A DNA stretch of 59,663 bases, taken from Paracoccaceae bacterium (GTDB taxonomy: Bacteria > Pseudomonadota > Alphaproteobacteria > Rhodobacterales > Rhodobacteraceae). The notes beneath the pieces are model-generated. The model was not told the origin of the DNA. It was given only the letters and a program-made list of their open reading frames with translations, and ran no database searches. Both the position numbers and the translations under genes were made by a program. The stretch covers positions 1-59,663 of the forward strand of contig JALEGX010000062.1 in the NCBI GenBank assembly GCA_022763485.1, read 5' to 3'. Shown here piece after piece: positions 25,867 through 34,422 of this stretch. Every line of letters starts with the position of its first letter. Position 1 is the first letter of the stretch.

Positions 25867-26948
25867 CAGCGCAGCCTTTCCGGTGACAGGTCCGCCAGCG
25901 TCGCGGCGTCCAGTTCCGGGGGCGCCCCTGTAACCAGATCAGCTACAAGGCGGGACGCAGCGGGTGCAGTCTGGAAGCCATAGCCGCCCTGTGCTGCGCT
26001 CCAGACAAAGGAACGGTCGGCGGGGTCGGGGCCCAGCACCAGCGCCTTGTCGGCGACAAAGCTGCGCAGCCCGGCCCAGTTGGTTTCCACCCGGGTGACG
26101 GGTTCTGTGACCATCGCCTCATACCGCGCCAGACCTTCGGCAAGCACCATGTCATCGGCATAGGTGTCATGCGGCGTTGTTGGCTCTGCATCGGCTGGCG
26201 ACACCAGCAGCTTGCCTGCATCCGGCTTTGCGTACCAGCTTTCGCCCACACCCATCAGCATCGGCCATGTGGAGACATCCAGCCCGCCCGGCGCAGGCAG
26301 GCGCGCCATCGAGCGGCGTTTGGGTTGGATGCCGATCGGGGCCATGCCGGCCATGGCCGCAATTTCATCGACCCAGGGACCGGCGGCATTCACCAGAATG
26401 GGGGCCTCAAAGCTCTGATCGCCGACCAGAACGCGCCAGCCCTTGCCGTCCAAACGCTCGATACCGCTGACCACATGACGGGTCAGGACCTGCCCGCCAC
26501 CCTGCCGGATCTGCTTGGCGAAATCCTGCATCATCCGGTCCGGGTCCAGATCGCGGGCGTGATCGTGATGGGCGGCAAACTGTACCGCGTTCGGGTTCAG
26601 GATCGGCACCATGTCCAGCGCCTCTTCAAGGCTGACAGGGTGCAGGCTGAGCTCATCCAGATCGGCCTCATAGGCGGTCTTCTGGGCCTCTCCGGCCACC
26701 AGCAGCAGTCCGCGGCGCGTCAGGTAACCGCCGTTGTGGGTCTCGTGATAGGTGGCGCTGGCCCGGCTCAGCGCAACGGTAGAGCGGTTGCCGTAGTTTT
26801 CTTCGAACATGGCGGCCGAACGGCCTGACGCGTGGTAGCCCACGGCATGTTCAGCTTCGAGCACCAGAACCTTGCCATGCTCAGACAGGCGGCCACCGGC
26901 GCTCAGCCCGGCAATGCCGCCGCCGATGATGATGAAATCCGCGTTCAT
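25866..26948 (-). CDS. FAD-dependent D-amino acid (D-arginine) dehydrogenase-like oxidoreductase
   Basis: The 360-residue protein has the DAO-type FAD domain: FIIIGGGIAGLSAGGRL at the start, VLVLEAE, and GYHASGRSAAMFEENYG (37-53), which closely resembles the matching loop of Pseudomonas D-arginine dehydrogenase (DauA). The C-terminal FVWSAAQGGYGFQTAPAA is the second FAD contact. It probably oxidises a D-amino acid or another amine in the cytoplasm; the substrate is not certain. It overlaps the AKR stop by four bases and the DUF938 start by three. Confidence 0.8.
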   Translation of the reverse strand: MNADFIIIGGGIAGLSAGGRLSEHGKVLVLEAEHAVGYHASGRSAAMFEENYGNRSTVALSRASATYHETHNGGYLTRRGLLLVAGEAQKTAYEADLDELSLHPVSLEEALDMVPILNPNAVQFAAHHDHARDLDPDRMMQDFAKQIRQGGGQVLTRHVVSGIERLDGKGWRVLVGDQSFEAPILVNAAGPWVDEIAAMAGMAPIGIQPKRRSMARLPAPGGLDVSTWPMLMGVGESWYAKPDAGKLLVSPADAEPTTPHDTYADDMVLAEGLARYEAMVTEPVTRVETNWAGLRSFVADKALVLGPDPADRSFVWSAAQGGYGFQTAPAASRLVADLVTGAPPELDAATLADLSPERLR

Positions 26949-27892
26949 TGACTTTCCTCCAACCGGTCCGTTGCCGGGGCCGGGCGCTGCGACAGCGCCT
27001 CAATCTGATCGTAAAGCTCCGGTGTCATCTCAAACTCCAAAGCGGCAAGAGACGGCCGCAGCTGTTCCAGAGAGCGGGCCGAGATGATCGGCGTCGGCCG
27101 GGACGGGTGGGCCGCGGCCCAAGCCACGGCCAGCGTTGCAGGATCGACGCCCTGCTCTTGGGCCAGACGCGCCAAAGCCTGTGAGGTCTCATGCATCCAG
27201 GACGGCCCGTAGCGTTTGGCGTATCCGTCATCTTCCAGCAATCGACCGGTGCCGCCGTCGGCATATTTACCGGTCAGCAATCCGCCGCCCAACGGCGAAT
27301 ACGGCGCAACCGCGATGCCCAGATCCGCACACATCGGAAGGATCTCAACCTCTGACTGGCGTTTGACCAGCGAATACATCGGCTGCAGGATATCGACCGC
27401 AACGCCCAGATCAGCACCCGCCCACGCAGCCTTGACCACCTGCCAGGCCGCGAAATTGGACAGGCCCACATAGCGAATGGCCCCTTCGGATTTGAGCGCG
27501 GCAAAAGCCTCCATCGTGTCGCGCAGATCGGTGTGCGGATCGAAGCGATGCAGATAGAGGATATCCACCATCTCCAGCCCCAGCCGCTTGCGCGAGATGT
27601 CGAACTGGGCGCGCATGTTCGCCCCACCCGCGCCGCCGGAATAGCCGGCCTTGGTGGCGATCAACAGCGTGTCGCGCTGGTCCCTGATCAACTGGCCCAG
27701 GATCGTTTCCGAGGCACCGTCGGTGTACACATAGGCCGTGTCAAAATGGTTGATGCCCGCCTCCAGGCTGGCGTCGAACATTGCCGCCGAAGCGGTGGCA
27801 TCGGCCCGGCTGCCGAATTGCATGGCCCCGAAGGCCAGAGCGCTGGCCGGGGTCCCGTCAAGGGTTGAGAGCTTTGGTGTCATGGGTGTCAT
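26945..27892 (-). CDS. Aldo/keto reductase
   Basis: The 315-residue TIM-barrel protein has the AKR features GINHFDTAYVYTDGASE (with the catalytic Asp and Tyr), LLIATKAGY (catalytic Lys) and ILYLHRFDP (catalytic His), then YSPLGGGLLTGKY and the NADPH-binding end PIISARSLEQLRPSLAAL. Such enzymes reduce aldehydes or ketones with NADPH. The substrate is not readable. Of three close starts (TTG 27910, ATG 27892, ATG 27883) the first ATG is chosen; none has a clear ribosome site. It heads an overlapping three-gene set. Confidence 0.85.
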   Translation of the reverse strand: MTPMTPKLSTLDGTPASALAFGAMQFGSRADATASAAMFDASLEAGINHFDTAYVYTDGASETILGQLIRDQRDTLLIATKAGYSGGAGGANMRAQFDISRKRLGLEMVDILYLHRFDPHTDLRDTMEAFAALKSEGAIRYVGLSNFAAWQVVKAAWAGADLGVAVDILQPMYSLVKRQSEVEILPMCADLGIAVAPYSPLGGGLLTGKYADGGTGRLLEDDGYAKRYGPSWMHETSQALARLAQEQGVDPATLAVAWAAAHPSRPTPIISARSLEQLRPSLAALEFEMTPELYDQIEALSQRPAPATDRLEESQ

Positions 27893-28022
27893 GGCGGGAC
27901 ATTTGCACAAGACGCACAGACAGGGAAAGCGGAATCCTGCGCCTGTTTCCGGCCTGCATCCAGGCCGAGCTTACGCCGAATTGTGATTGGCAGAAGTGGC
28001 GCTGCCCACGTAGAAGCAGGGC

Positions 28023-28643
28023 ATGTTTGATGCTCGTCTACGACCGCTGATCGACCCGCCTCTGAACAGGCTGGGGGCCATGGTGGCCCGCTTCGGTGTT
28101 TCGGCCAATCAGGTCACCTTGATTGGCCTGATGTTCGGCCTTCTGGCGGCTGTGTGTATCAGCTTTGACCGCAGCTGGATCGCGCTGCTGCCTTTGCTGC
28201 TGTCGCGACTGGCGGACGGGCTGGACGGCGCGGTTGCCCGTCAGACGGGTGGCAGCGATTTCGGCGGCTTTCTGGATATCACCTGTGACTTTGCCTTCTA
28301 TGGCGCGGTGCCGCTGGGATTTGTGCTGCTGGATCCACCGGCCAACGGCGCGGCCGGGGCGTTCCTGCTGACCAGCTTCTACATCAACGGGGGCAGCTTT
28401 CTGGGCTATGCGGTGCTGGCCGAAAAACACGGCATGAAAAGCAGCGCTCGAGGGCAGAAAGCACTTTATTTCACCGGAGGATTGCTGGAAGGGGGCGAAA
28501 CCATCGCGTTCTTCGTACTGTTGTGCCTCTTCCCGGCGGGCTTTGCCGCAATGGCTTGGATCTTCGGCGGGCTGTGCCTGCTGACCGCGGCGTCCCGCGT
28601 TCTGCTGGCATGGCAGGTGTTCGGCGACAAGCGCAGCGGCTGA
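28023..28643 (+). CDS. CDP-alcohol phosphatidyltransferase, YnjF-type
   Basis: The 206-residue membrane protein has the CDP-alcohol transferase motif D65-x2-D68-G69-x2-A72-R73-x7-G81-x3-D85-x3-D89, with the unusually short seven-residue spacer that is also found in E. coli YnjF. The surrounding sequence (LADGLDGAVARQ, GGFLDITCDFAFYG, YFTGGLLEGGET) matches that protein along its length. The lipid product of YnjF-type enzymes is not established; phosphatidylglycerophosphate and phosphatidylserine synthases are alternatives but fit less well. It stands alone, divergent from the AKR set. Confidence 0.85.
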   Translation: MFDARLRPLIDPPLNRLGAMVARFGVSANQVTLIGLMFGLLAAVCISFDRSWIALLPLLLSRLADGLDGAVARQTGGSDFGGFLDITCDFAFYGAVPLGFVLLDPPANGAAGAFLLTSFYINGGSFLGYAVLAEKHGMKSSARGQKALYFTGGLLEGGETIAFFVLLCLFPAGFAAMAWIFGGLCLLTAASRVLLAWQVFGDKRSG

Positions 28644-28647
28644 GGTC

Positions 28648-28680
28648 AAAAGAAAAACCTGCCACGCGGGGCGTGACAGG
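28648..28680 (-). terminator. Intrinsic terminator of the purine operon
   Basis: A 10-bp stem CCTGCCACGC / GCGTGACAGG (28658-28667 with 28671-28680, one mismatch) with loop GGG is followed, on the minus strand, by TTTTTCTTTT. It lies 50 bases beyond the BMP stop. On the plus strand it is followed by a weaker TTTT stretch and may also end the YnjF-type gene. Confidence 0.85.
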
Positions 28681-28730
28681 CTTGGTTTTGTTCACACGGT
28701 CAGGTGAAAGCACCCGTACCGCTGGGCCGC

Positions 28731-29804
28731 TTACTGCGGGATGTCGCCTTCCAGGCCTTCGACATAGAAGTTCATGCCGGCCAGGGTGCCATCATCCGCG
28801 GTTTCGCCTGCGGCCAGCCAGTCGCTGCCGTCCTGTTTCTTCAGCGGACCGGTGAAGGCGTGGTATTCGCCCGAGGCCAGCTTGTCCTTCAGCGCCAGCG
28901 CTTCGGCTTTGACGTCGGCAGGAACCGCGTCCGAGATTTCGCCGATGCCAACCATGCCTGCGCCGATGCCGTCCCAGGTGCTGACCGAGGTCCAGGTGCC
29001 GTCCATGACAGCCTTGGTGCGGGCGATGTAGTAGGGCGCCCAGTCATCGATGATCGAGGAAACGCGCGGGAAGGGGGCGTATTCGCTCATGTCCGAGGCC
29101 TGACCAAAGGTCACAACATTGCCAGCGGCCTGTGCGGCGGCCTGCGGCGCGGTGGAATCGGTGTGCTGCAGGATCACGTCAGCGCCCTGTTCGATCAGAA
29201 CCTTGGCCGCGTCGGCTTCTTTCGCCGGGTCAAACCAGGTGTAGGCCCAGACGATCTTGAATTGGACATCCGGGTTCACCTTGCGGGCGTGGATGAAGGC
29301 AGAGTTGATGCCGCGGATCACTTCGGGGATCGGGTAGGAGCCGATGTAGCCGATGATGTTCGACTTGGTCATGTTGCCCGCGATGTGGCCCTGAACCGCG
29401 CGGCCTTCATAGAAGCGTGCGGAATAGACCGACACGTTTTCGGCCTGCTTGTAGCCGGTGGCGTGTTCGAACTTCACGTTGGGGAATTTCTTCGCCACGT
29501 TGATGGTGGGATCCATGTAGCCAAAGGAAGTGGTGAAGATCAGGTCTGCACCTTCCAGCGCCATCTGGGTCATGACGCGCTCGGCATCCGGGCCTTCCGG
29601 GACGGATTCGACGTAGACGGTTTCCACCTTGTCGCCAAAGGCTTCTTCAACGGCCAGGCGGCCCTTGTTGTGCTCATAGGTCCAGCCGCCGTCGCCGACG
29701 GGGCCGACATAGACAAAGCCCACCTTGGTGGTGTCGGCTGCCGCCGCGCCGGCGACCAGGCCCAGCGCCACGGCGGCGCTGGCAAACAGAGAAGTCAGTT
29801 TCAT
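28731..29804 (-). CDS. BMP family ABC transporter substrate-binding protein
   Basis: The 357-residue precursor has a signal peptide (MKLTSLFASAAVALGLVAGA, cleaved after AAA) and the BMP/PnrA fold: KVGFVYVGPVGDGGWTYEHN, IFTTSFGYMDPT, NVVTFGQASDMS and a C-terminal DGTLAGMNFYVEGL. BMP proteins bind purine nucleosides or related bases in the periplasm and feed NupPQ-type permeases. It is the last gene of the xdh-transporter operon. The ATG at 29804 has GGGGGA upstream. Because xanthine dehydrogenase genes are in front, a purine or purine base is the most likely cargo. Confidence 0.88.
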   Translation of the reverse strand: MKLTSLFASAAVALGLVAGAAAADTTKVGFVYVGPVGDGGWTYEHNKGRLAVEEAFGDKVETVYVESVPEGPDAERVMTQMALEGADLIFTTSFGYMDPTINVAKKFPNVKFEHATGYKQAENVSVYSARFYEGRAVQGHIAGNMTKSNIIGYIGSYPIPEVIRGINSAFIHARKVNPDVQFKIVWAYTWFDPAKEADAAKVLIEQGADVILQHTDSTAPQAAAQAAGNVVTFGQASDMSEYAPFPRVSSIIDDWAPYYIARTKAVMDGTWTSVSTWDGIGAGMVGIGEISDAVPADVKAEALALKDKLASGEYHAFTGPLKKQDGSDWLAAGETADDGTLAGMNFYVEGLEGDIPQ

Positions 29805-29839
29805 TGAGGTTCCCCCAGTTGGTTTTTCGATTTGGCCCC

Positions 29840-30760
29840 TCAGCGAGAGGCGTGGAAGTTTCGTCCAAGTGCCGCCGGAGCGCCGCTCTTGTCCGCTGAC
29901 AGGATGACCAGGACGATGATCGTGATCAGATAGGGCGACATTGCCAGATACTCGACCGGAATGGCAACGCCTGCGGCCTGCAGATTCAGCTGCACCACTG
30001 TCACACCGCCAAAGAGATAGGCACCCAGCAACGCGCGCCACGGCTTCCAGCTGGCAAACACCACCAGAGCCAGGGCAATCCAGCCCACACCGGCGGTCAT
30101 GCCTTCGGTCCACTGCGGGACGCGGACCAGGCTGATATAGGCCCCACCCAAGCCTGCGCAGGCGCCGCCGAACAGAATTGCCAGGATACGGATGCGCACG
30201 ACCTTGTAGCCCAGGGCGTGGGCGGCATCATGGTTTTCGCCCACGGCGCGCAGGATCAGGCCAACACGGCTGTATTTCAGCAGGGCCCAGACCGCGGCAG
30301 TCAGCGCGATCCCGAAGTAGAGCACCATGTCATGGCCGAAAAGGATCGGACCAACAACGGGCAGATCGCTCAGAACCGGGATATCCAGCTTCGGGGTCGA
30401 GGGCGGTTTGACGCCGACATAGCTCTGCCCCATCAGCGCGCTCAGCCCCAGACCAAAGAGGGTCAGGGCCAGACCCGACGCGACCTGATTGGCCTGGGCA
30501 AACTGCGTCAGGACCACGAACAGCAGCGACAGCAGGGCCCCGCCGATGGCCGAGGCCACGAAGCCAAGGAAAGGTGAGCCGCTTTCGACGGTGATCGCAA
30601 AGCCGGTGATGGCCCCCACGATCATCATTCCTTCTACGCCAAGGTTCAGCACCCCGGCCTTTTCCACCACCAGCTCCCCCAGCGCGGCAAGCAAAAGCGG
30701 GGTTGCGGCAACCATGAGCGAGGCGATCAGCAGGACCGGGTTGATTGCAGAAAGATCCAT
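29840..30760 (-). CDS. ABC transporter permease, purine nucleoside type (NupQ-like)
   Basis: The 306-residue protein has eight or more membrane segments and the EAA-like region GENHDAAHALGYKVVRIRILA. The N-terminal GELVVEKAGVLNLGVEGMMIVGA is typical of the second permease of BMP-type (NupPQ/RbsC-like) importers. It forms the membrane channel with the permease gene just upstream. Gene order in the operon is ATPase, permease 1, this permease, then the binding protein. Confidence 0.87.
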   Translation of the reverse strand: MDLSAINPVLLIASLMVAATPLLLAALGELVVEKAGVLNLGVEGMMIVGAITGFAITVESGSPFLGFVASAIGGALLSLLFVVLTQFAQANQVASGLALTLFGLGLSALMGQSYVGVKPPSTPKLDIPVLSDLPVVGPILFGHDMVLYFGIALTAAVWALLKYSRVGLILRAVGENHDAAHALGYKVVRIRILAILFGGACAGLGGAYISLVRVPQWTEGMTAGVGWIALALVVFASWKPWRALLGAYLFGGVTVVQLNLQAAGVAIPVEYLAMSPYLITIIVLVILSADKSGAPAALGRNFHASR

Positions 30761-30820
30761 GTCGTTACCTCAGAACCAGTGTGATCATTGGGCCGTCAGA
30801 TGCGGAATTGAAGCTGGTCA

Positions 30821-31903
30821 TCACGCCACCCCGCGTTTACGGATCGCGATGCGGAAATTGGTCAGCAGGTCCAGCGCCAGCAGGAAGAACAGGAGCATCC
30901 CCTGGAACACCTGGATCGCGGCAGAGGGCAGGCCCAGGCGGGATTGAGCAATCTCGCCGCCGATATAGGTCAGCGCCATCAGCCCCCCGGCCAGCAGGAT
31001 CCCCACCGGATGCAACCGGCCCAGGAAGGCCACGATGATCGCGGTAAAGCCGTAGCCCACGTTGAAGTCGATCGACACCACGCCGGAGGGGCCCGAGACC
31101 TCGAAAAGCCCCGCCAAACCGGCCAGGGCTCCGGAGATGCCAAGGCAGAACAGGATCAGCCGGGCAGGGTGGACGCCTGCGAATTTCGCCGCGCGGGGGG
31201 CCTCACCGGTCAAGCGGATGTGAAAGCCCAGCATATGCCGGTTCAGCAGCACATAGGCAAAGATCACCGCAACAAAGGCCGCAACCACGCCCCAGTGCAT
31301 ACCGGTTCCGGTGATGAGTTCCGCATTATGGGCGCTGTCATATTGCTGCAGGTTGCGCGACCCCGGAAAGCCGAAGCCCTGCGGGTTCTTCAGCAGGCCC
31401 AGCGAGACCGAGGCCAGCATCTGTTCGGCCACATAGACCAGCATCAGCGAGACCAGGATCTCATTGGTGCCGAAGCGCACCTTCAGAAACGCCGGGATCA
31501 TCGCCCAGATCCAGCCGCCAAGCGCGCCTGCAAGGATCATCAGCGGAAAGATATAAGCCGCCTCCAGCGGGTAGAAGGCCAGCCCGACCGCGGCGCCGCA
31601 GATGGCGCCCATGATGTACTGACCTTCGGCGCCGATGTTCCAGATCCCGGCGCGGAACCCAAGGCTCAGCCCGATGGCGATCAGCACCAAAGGCGCGCCC
31701 TTCACCAGAAGCTGCGGCCGGTAGTAGAAGGCGAACTCGCCAAACAGCGGGTCATAGAAAATCGTCTGGATCGCTTCGACCGGGTTCTTGCCGAGCATCG
31801 CGAACAGGATGCCGCCAAACACCATTGTGGCCAGAACGGCGAAGACCGGCGTGATCAGCGACCAGACGCGCGAAGGCTGCGGGCGTTTTTCAAGCCGGAT
31901 CAT
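30821..31903 (-). CDS. ABC transporter permease, purine nucleoside type (NupP-like)
   Basis: The 360-residue protein has about ten hydrophobic segments. GLSLGFRAGIWNIGAEGQYIMGA (residues about 80-102) is the hallmark of the first permease of BMP-type systems, and LTGEAPRAAKFAGVHPARLIL is the EAA loop that touches the ATPase. It pairs with the permease at 29840-30760. The gap of 66 bases to the ATPase gene is the largest within the transporter part of the operon. Confidence 0.87.
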   Translation of the reverse strand: MIRLEKRPQPSRVWSLITPVFAVLATMVFGGILFAMLGKNPVEAIQTIFYDPLFGEFAFYYRPQLLVKGAPLVLIAIGLSLGFRAGIWNIGAEGQYIMGAICGAAVGLAFYPLEAAYIFPLMILAGALGGWIWAMIPAFLKVRFGTNEILVSLMLVYVAEQMLASVSLGLLKNPQGFGFPGSRNLQQYDSAHNAELITGTGMHWGVVAAFVAVIFAYVLLNRHMLGFHIRLTGEAPRAAKFAGVHPARLILFCLGISGALAGLAGLFEVSGPSGVVSIDFNVGYGFTAIIVAFLGRLHPVGILLAGGLMALTYIGGEIAQSRLGLPSAAIQVFQGMLLFFLLALDLLTNFRIAIRKRGVA

Positions 31904-31969
31904 GACGCGGTTCCTTGTGTCTTGCTGTCGGGGAGCGCTAGCCGCAGGGCCGGACGCGAGGCAGGTGCA

Positions 31970-33487
31970 TCAGACATGGGCCACCTCCATACCGTGGGCG
32001 CCGCCCATCATCAGGCCGATCTCATCGACGGTCAGGTTGGCGGTGGGGCGCGGAGCGCTCAGCCGGCCTTCGTTCAGCGCGGCAAAGCTGTCCGCGATTT
32101 CCATCAGTTCGTCCAGATCCTGGCTGATGCAGATGACGGCGGTGCCATCGGCGGCCAGATCCAGCAGCGATTGCCGGATCGACGCGGCCGCAGCGGCATC
32201 AACGCCCCATGTGGGCTGGTTGACCACAAGGACCTGCGGATTTTGCAGAACTTCCCGTCCGATAACGAACTTCTGCAGGTTGCCGCCGGAAAGCGAGCGG
32301 GCCGCGTTTTCAGGACCGGGGGTCCGGACGTCGAAACGCTCAATGATCCGGTCAGCAAATTCCTTGGCCGCACCCCAGTTCAGGAAACCACGGTTTTCCA
32401 GACCTTCGCGCACCGCGCCGGTCAGCATGGCGTTTTCGGTCAGGCTCATATCCGGGGCTGCGGCGTGGCCCAGGCGCTCCTCGGGGGCGGCCAGCACCCC
32501 CAGCCCGCGCCGGGCGTTGGGGCCAAGTGCGCCGATCTTGCGGCCTTCGAACTTGATCGCATCGGGTTCCACCAGCGTTTCACCCGACAGCACGCCCAGC
32601 AGTTCATCCTGACCGTTGCCCGCCACGCCGCCAATGCCAAGGATTTCACCCTTGCGGACGGTCATGTGCAGGTTCTTCAGCGGGGTGCCGAATGCGGAGG
32701 GGGCCGGGACCGACAGGCCCGAGATGTCGAGCACCACCTCACCGGGCGTGCGGCGGCTGCGTTCCGGGGTCTGAAGGGCGGAGCCAACCATCAGTTCCGC
32801 CATCTCACGGGCCGAGGTTTCAGAGGGGATGCACTCCCCGACGTTCTGCCCAAGACGCAGGATGGTGGCGTGATCACAGAGCGTGCGGATCTCTTCCAGC
32901 TTGTGCGAGATATACAGGATCGAGGTGCCCTCGGCGCGCAGCTTCTGCAACGTCATGAACAGGATTTCGACCTCCTGCGGGGTCAGAACCGAGGTTGGTT
33001 CATCCATGATCAGCAGTTTTGGGTCCTGCAACAGGCAGCGAATGATTTCGACCCGTTGCCGTTCCCCCGCCGACAAGTCGCCAACGGTGCGATAGGGATC
33101 CAACGGCAGACCGTAGGTTTCGGACACTTCGCGGATCCGGCTGGCCAGGTCGCGCATGGCTGGCGGGTTTTCCATTCCCAGCGCGATGTTCTCGGCCACG
33201 TTCAGCGCGTCGAACAGCGAAAAATGCTGGAACACCATGGCGATGCCATCGGCGCGGGCCTGGCGGGGCTCCGAGGGCGCGAACTTTGTCCCGTTCAACT
33301 CCATGGTGCCGCTGTCAGGTTTGACCAGCCCATAGATCATCTTGACCAACGTGGATTTCCCGGCTCCGTTCTCGCCCAGAAGGGCGTGGACCTCGCCCTG
33401 GCCGATCTCGAAAGAGACGTTGTTGTTGGCAACCACGCCCGGATAGGCTTTGGTCAGGCCTTGCAGACGCAACAACGGCACGGTCAT
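31970..33487 (-). CDS. ABC transporter ATP-binding protein, purine nucleoside type (NupO-like)
   Basis: The 505-residue protein has two fused ABC modules, as in sugar/nucleoside importers. The first has Walker A GENGAGKST, the signature LSAGERQRVEI and Walker B LLIMDEPTSVL. The second has a degenerate Walker A (GVAGNGQDE) but an intact signature LSGGNLQKFV. It drives the two permeases with ATP. Its ATG overlaps the xdhC stop by four bases, which ties the transporter to xanthine dehydrogenase at the level of translation. Confidence 0.9.
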   Translation of the reverse strand: MTVPLLRLQGLTKAYPGVVANNNVSFEIGQGEVHALLGENGAGKSTLVKMIYGLVKPDSGTMELNGTKFAPSEPRQARADGIAMVFQHFSLFDALNVAENIALGMENPPAMRDLASRIREVSETYGLPLDPYRTVGDLSAGERQRVEIIRCLLQDPKLLIMDEPTSVLTPQEVEILFMTLQKLRAEGTSILYISHKLEEIRTLCDHATILRLGQNVGECIPSETSAREMAELMVGSALQTPERSRRTPGEVVLDISGLSVPAPSAFGTPLKNLHMTVRKGEILGIGGVAGNGQDELLGVLSGETLVEPDAIKFEGRKIGALGPNARRGLGVLAAPEERLGHAAAPDMSLTENAMLTGAVREGLENRGFLNWGAAKEFADRIIERFDVRTPGPENAARSLSGGNLQKFVIGREVLQNPQVLVVNQPTWGVDAAAAASIRQSLLDLAADGTAVICISQDLDELMEIADSFAALNEGRLSAPRPTANLTVDEIGLMMGGAHGMEVAHV

Positions 33488-34422
33488 GCGCGGCGCTCCT
33501 TTCCTGTCTCAATGGCCGCGGCGTGGCGCAGCAACTGCGTTGCGACACCGACCGCTATGGCCTGAGGGTGCTTGCCCAGAGCCGGATCACCGATCGGGCA
33601 GGTCAAACGATCAATCTGGCCGGGGGGATGCCCCAAAGCCGTGAGGCGTGACCGGAATCGCGCCCATTTGCTGGCCGATCCGATAACGCCTGCGAAACCA
33701 AACCTGTGACTCAGCAAGGCGTGGCATAGCCCCAGATCCAGCTCATGGGAATAGGTCAGGATCAAATGTTTCGCGTTTTCAGGTGCATGGCGCACCAATG
33801 ACGCAGGGTCCGCGGCTGGCAGGGAGGTCACATTGGCTGGTATGGCCGCCGGGAACCGGTCGGCACCGGTATCGATCCAGGTGATGTCGAAGTCCGGCAT
33901 CGGGGCCAGCACATCCACCAGCGCCCGTCCGACATGCCCGGCCCCCCAGATCCAGAGCGGATGGGCGGGTGTGTGGACCGGCTCCACCATCCAGCCCGAA
34001 ATCAGCTGCGGTTCCGGCGGCTGGTTGGCGTTGCGGGCCGCCTTCAGCACCTTGCGCAGGGCCAGCGGCTGTTCTGTCGGGCCGCTGACATGACGCACGA
34101 TCAGCTCGGCATCCAGCGTCTCGACGCGGTCCGCGTCATAGATCTCGCTCACCAGCGTGACGGCCCCGCCACAGCATTGACCCAGCTCCGGACCCAGCGC
34201 GTGGCGGCTCAGAACCCGGTCCCGGGTCTGACGCCGGGCGCGTTGCGTGGCTTCGAATTCCAGCGCGCCGCCGCCGATGGTTCCGGACTGCCCGGCTTCC
34301 CAGACCAGCATGGCCGCCCCCACTTCGCGCGGGGAGGAGCCCTTGATGTCGGCAATCACCACGCGGGTGACACGGCCATGCGCCTCTACTGCGGCCTTCA
34401 GGTCGATCAGATCAAACCCCAT
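33484..34422 (-). CDS. xdhC: Xanthine dehydrogenase accessory protein XdhC
   Basis: XdhC binds molybdenum cofactor, protects it while it is converted to the sulfurated form, and delivers it to XdhB. The 312-residue protein has an N-terminal segment IADIKGSSPREVGAAMLV and GTIGGGALEFEA (about 28-66), the conserved LGPELGQCCGGAVTL, and a C-terminal Rossmann-like part with IWGAGHVGRALVDVLAPM. The ATG at 34422 has GGAGGG upstream and overlaps the xdhB stop by 11 bases. The longer open frame beyond it lies over xdhB and is not used. Confidence 0.9.
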   Translation of the reverse strand: MGFDLIDLKAAVEAHGRVTRVVIADIKGSSPREVGAAMLVWEAGQSGTIGGGALEFEATQRARRQTRDRVLSRHALGPELGQCCGGAVTLVSEIYDADRVETLDAELIVRHVSGPTEQPLALRKVLKAARNANQPPEPQLISGWMVEPVHTPAHPLWIWGAGHVGRALVDVLAPMPDFDITWIDTGADRFPAAIPANVTSLPAADPASLVRHAPENAKHLILTYSHELDLGLCHALLSHRFGFAGVIGSASKWARFRSRLTALGHPPGQIDRLTCPIGDPALGKHPQAIAVGVATQLLRHAAAIETGKERRA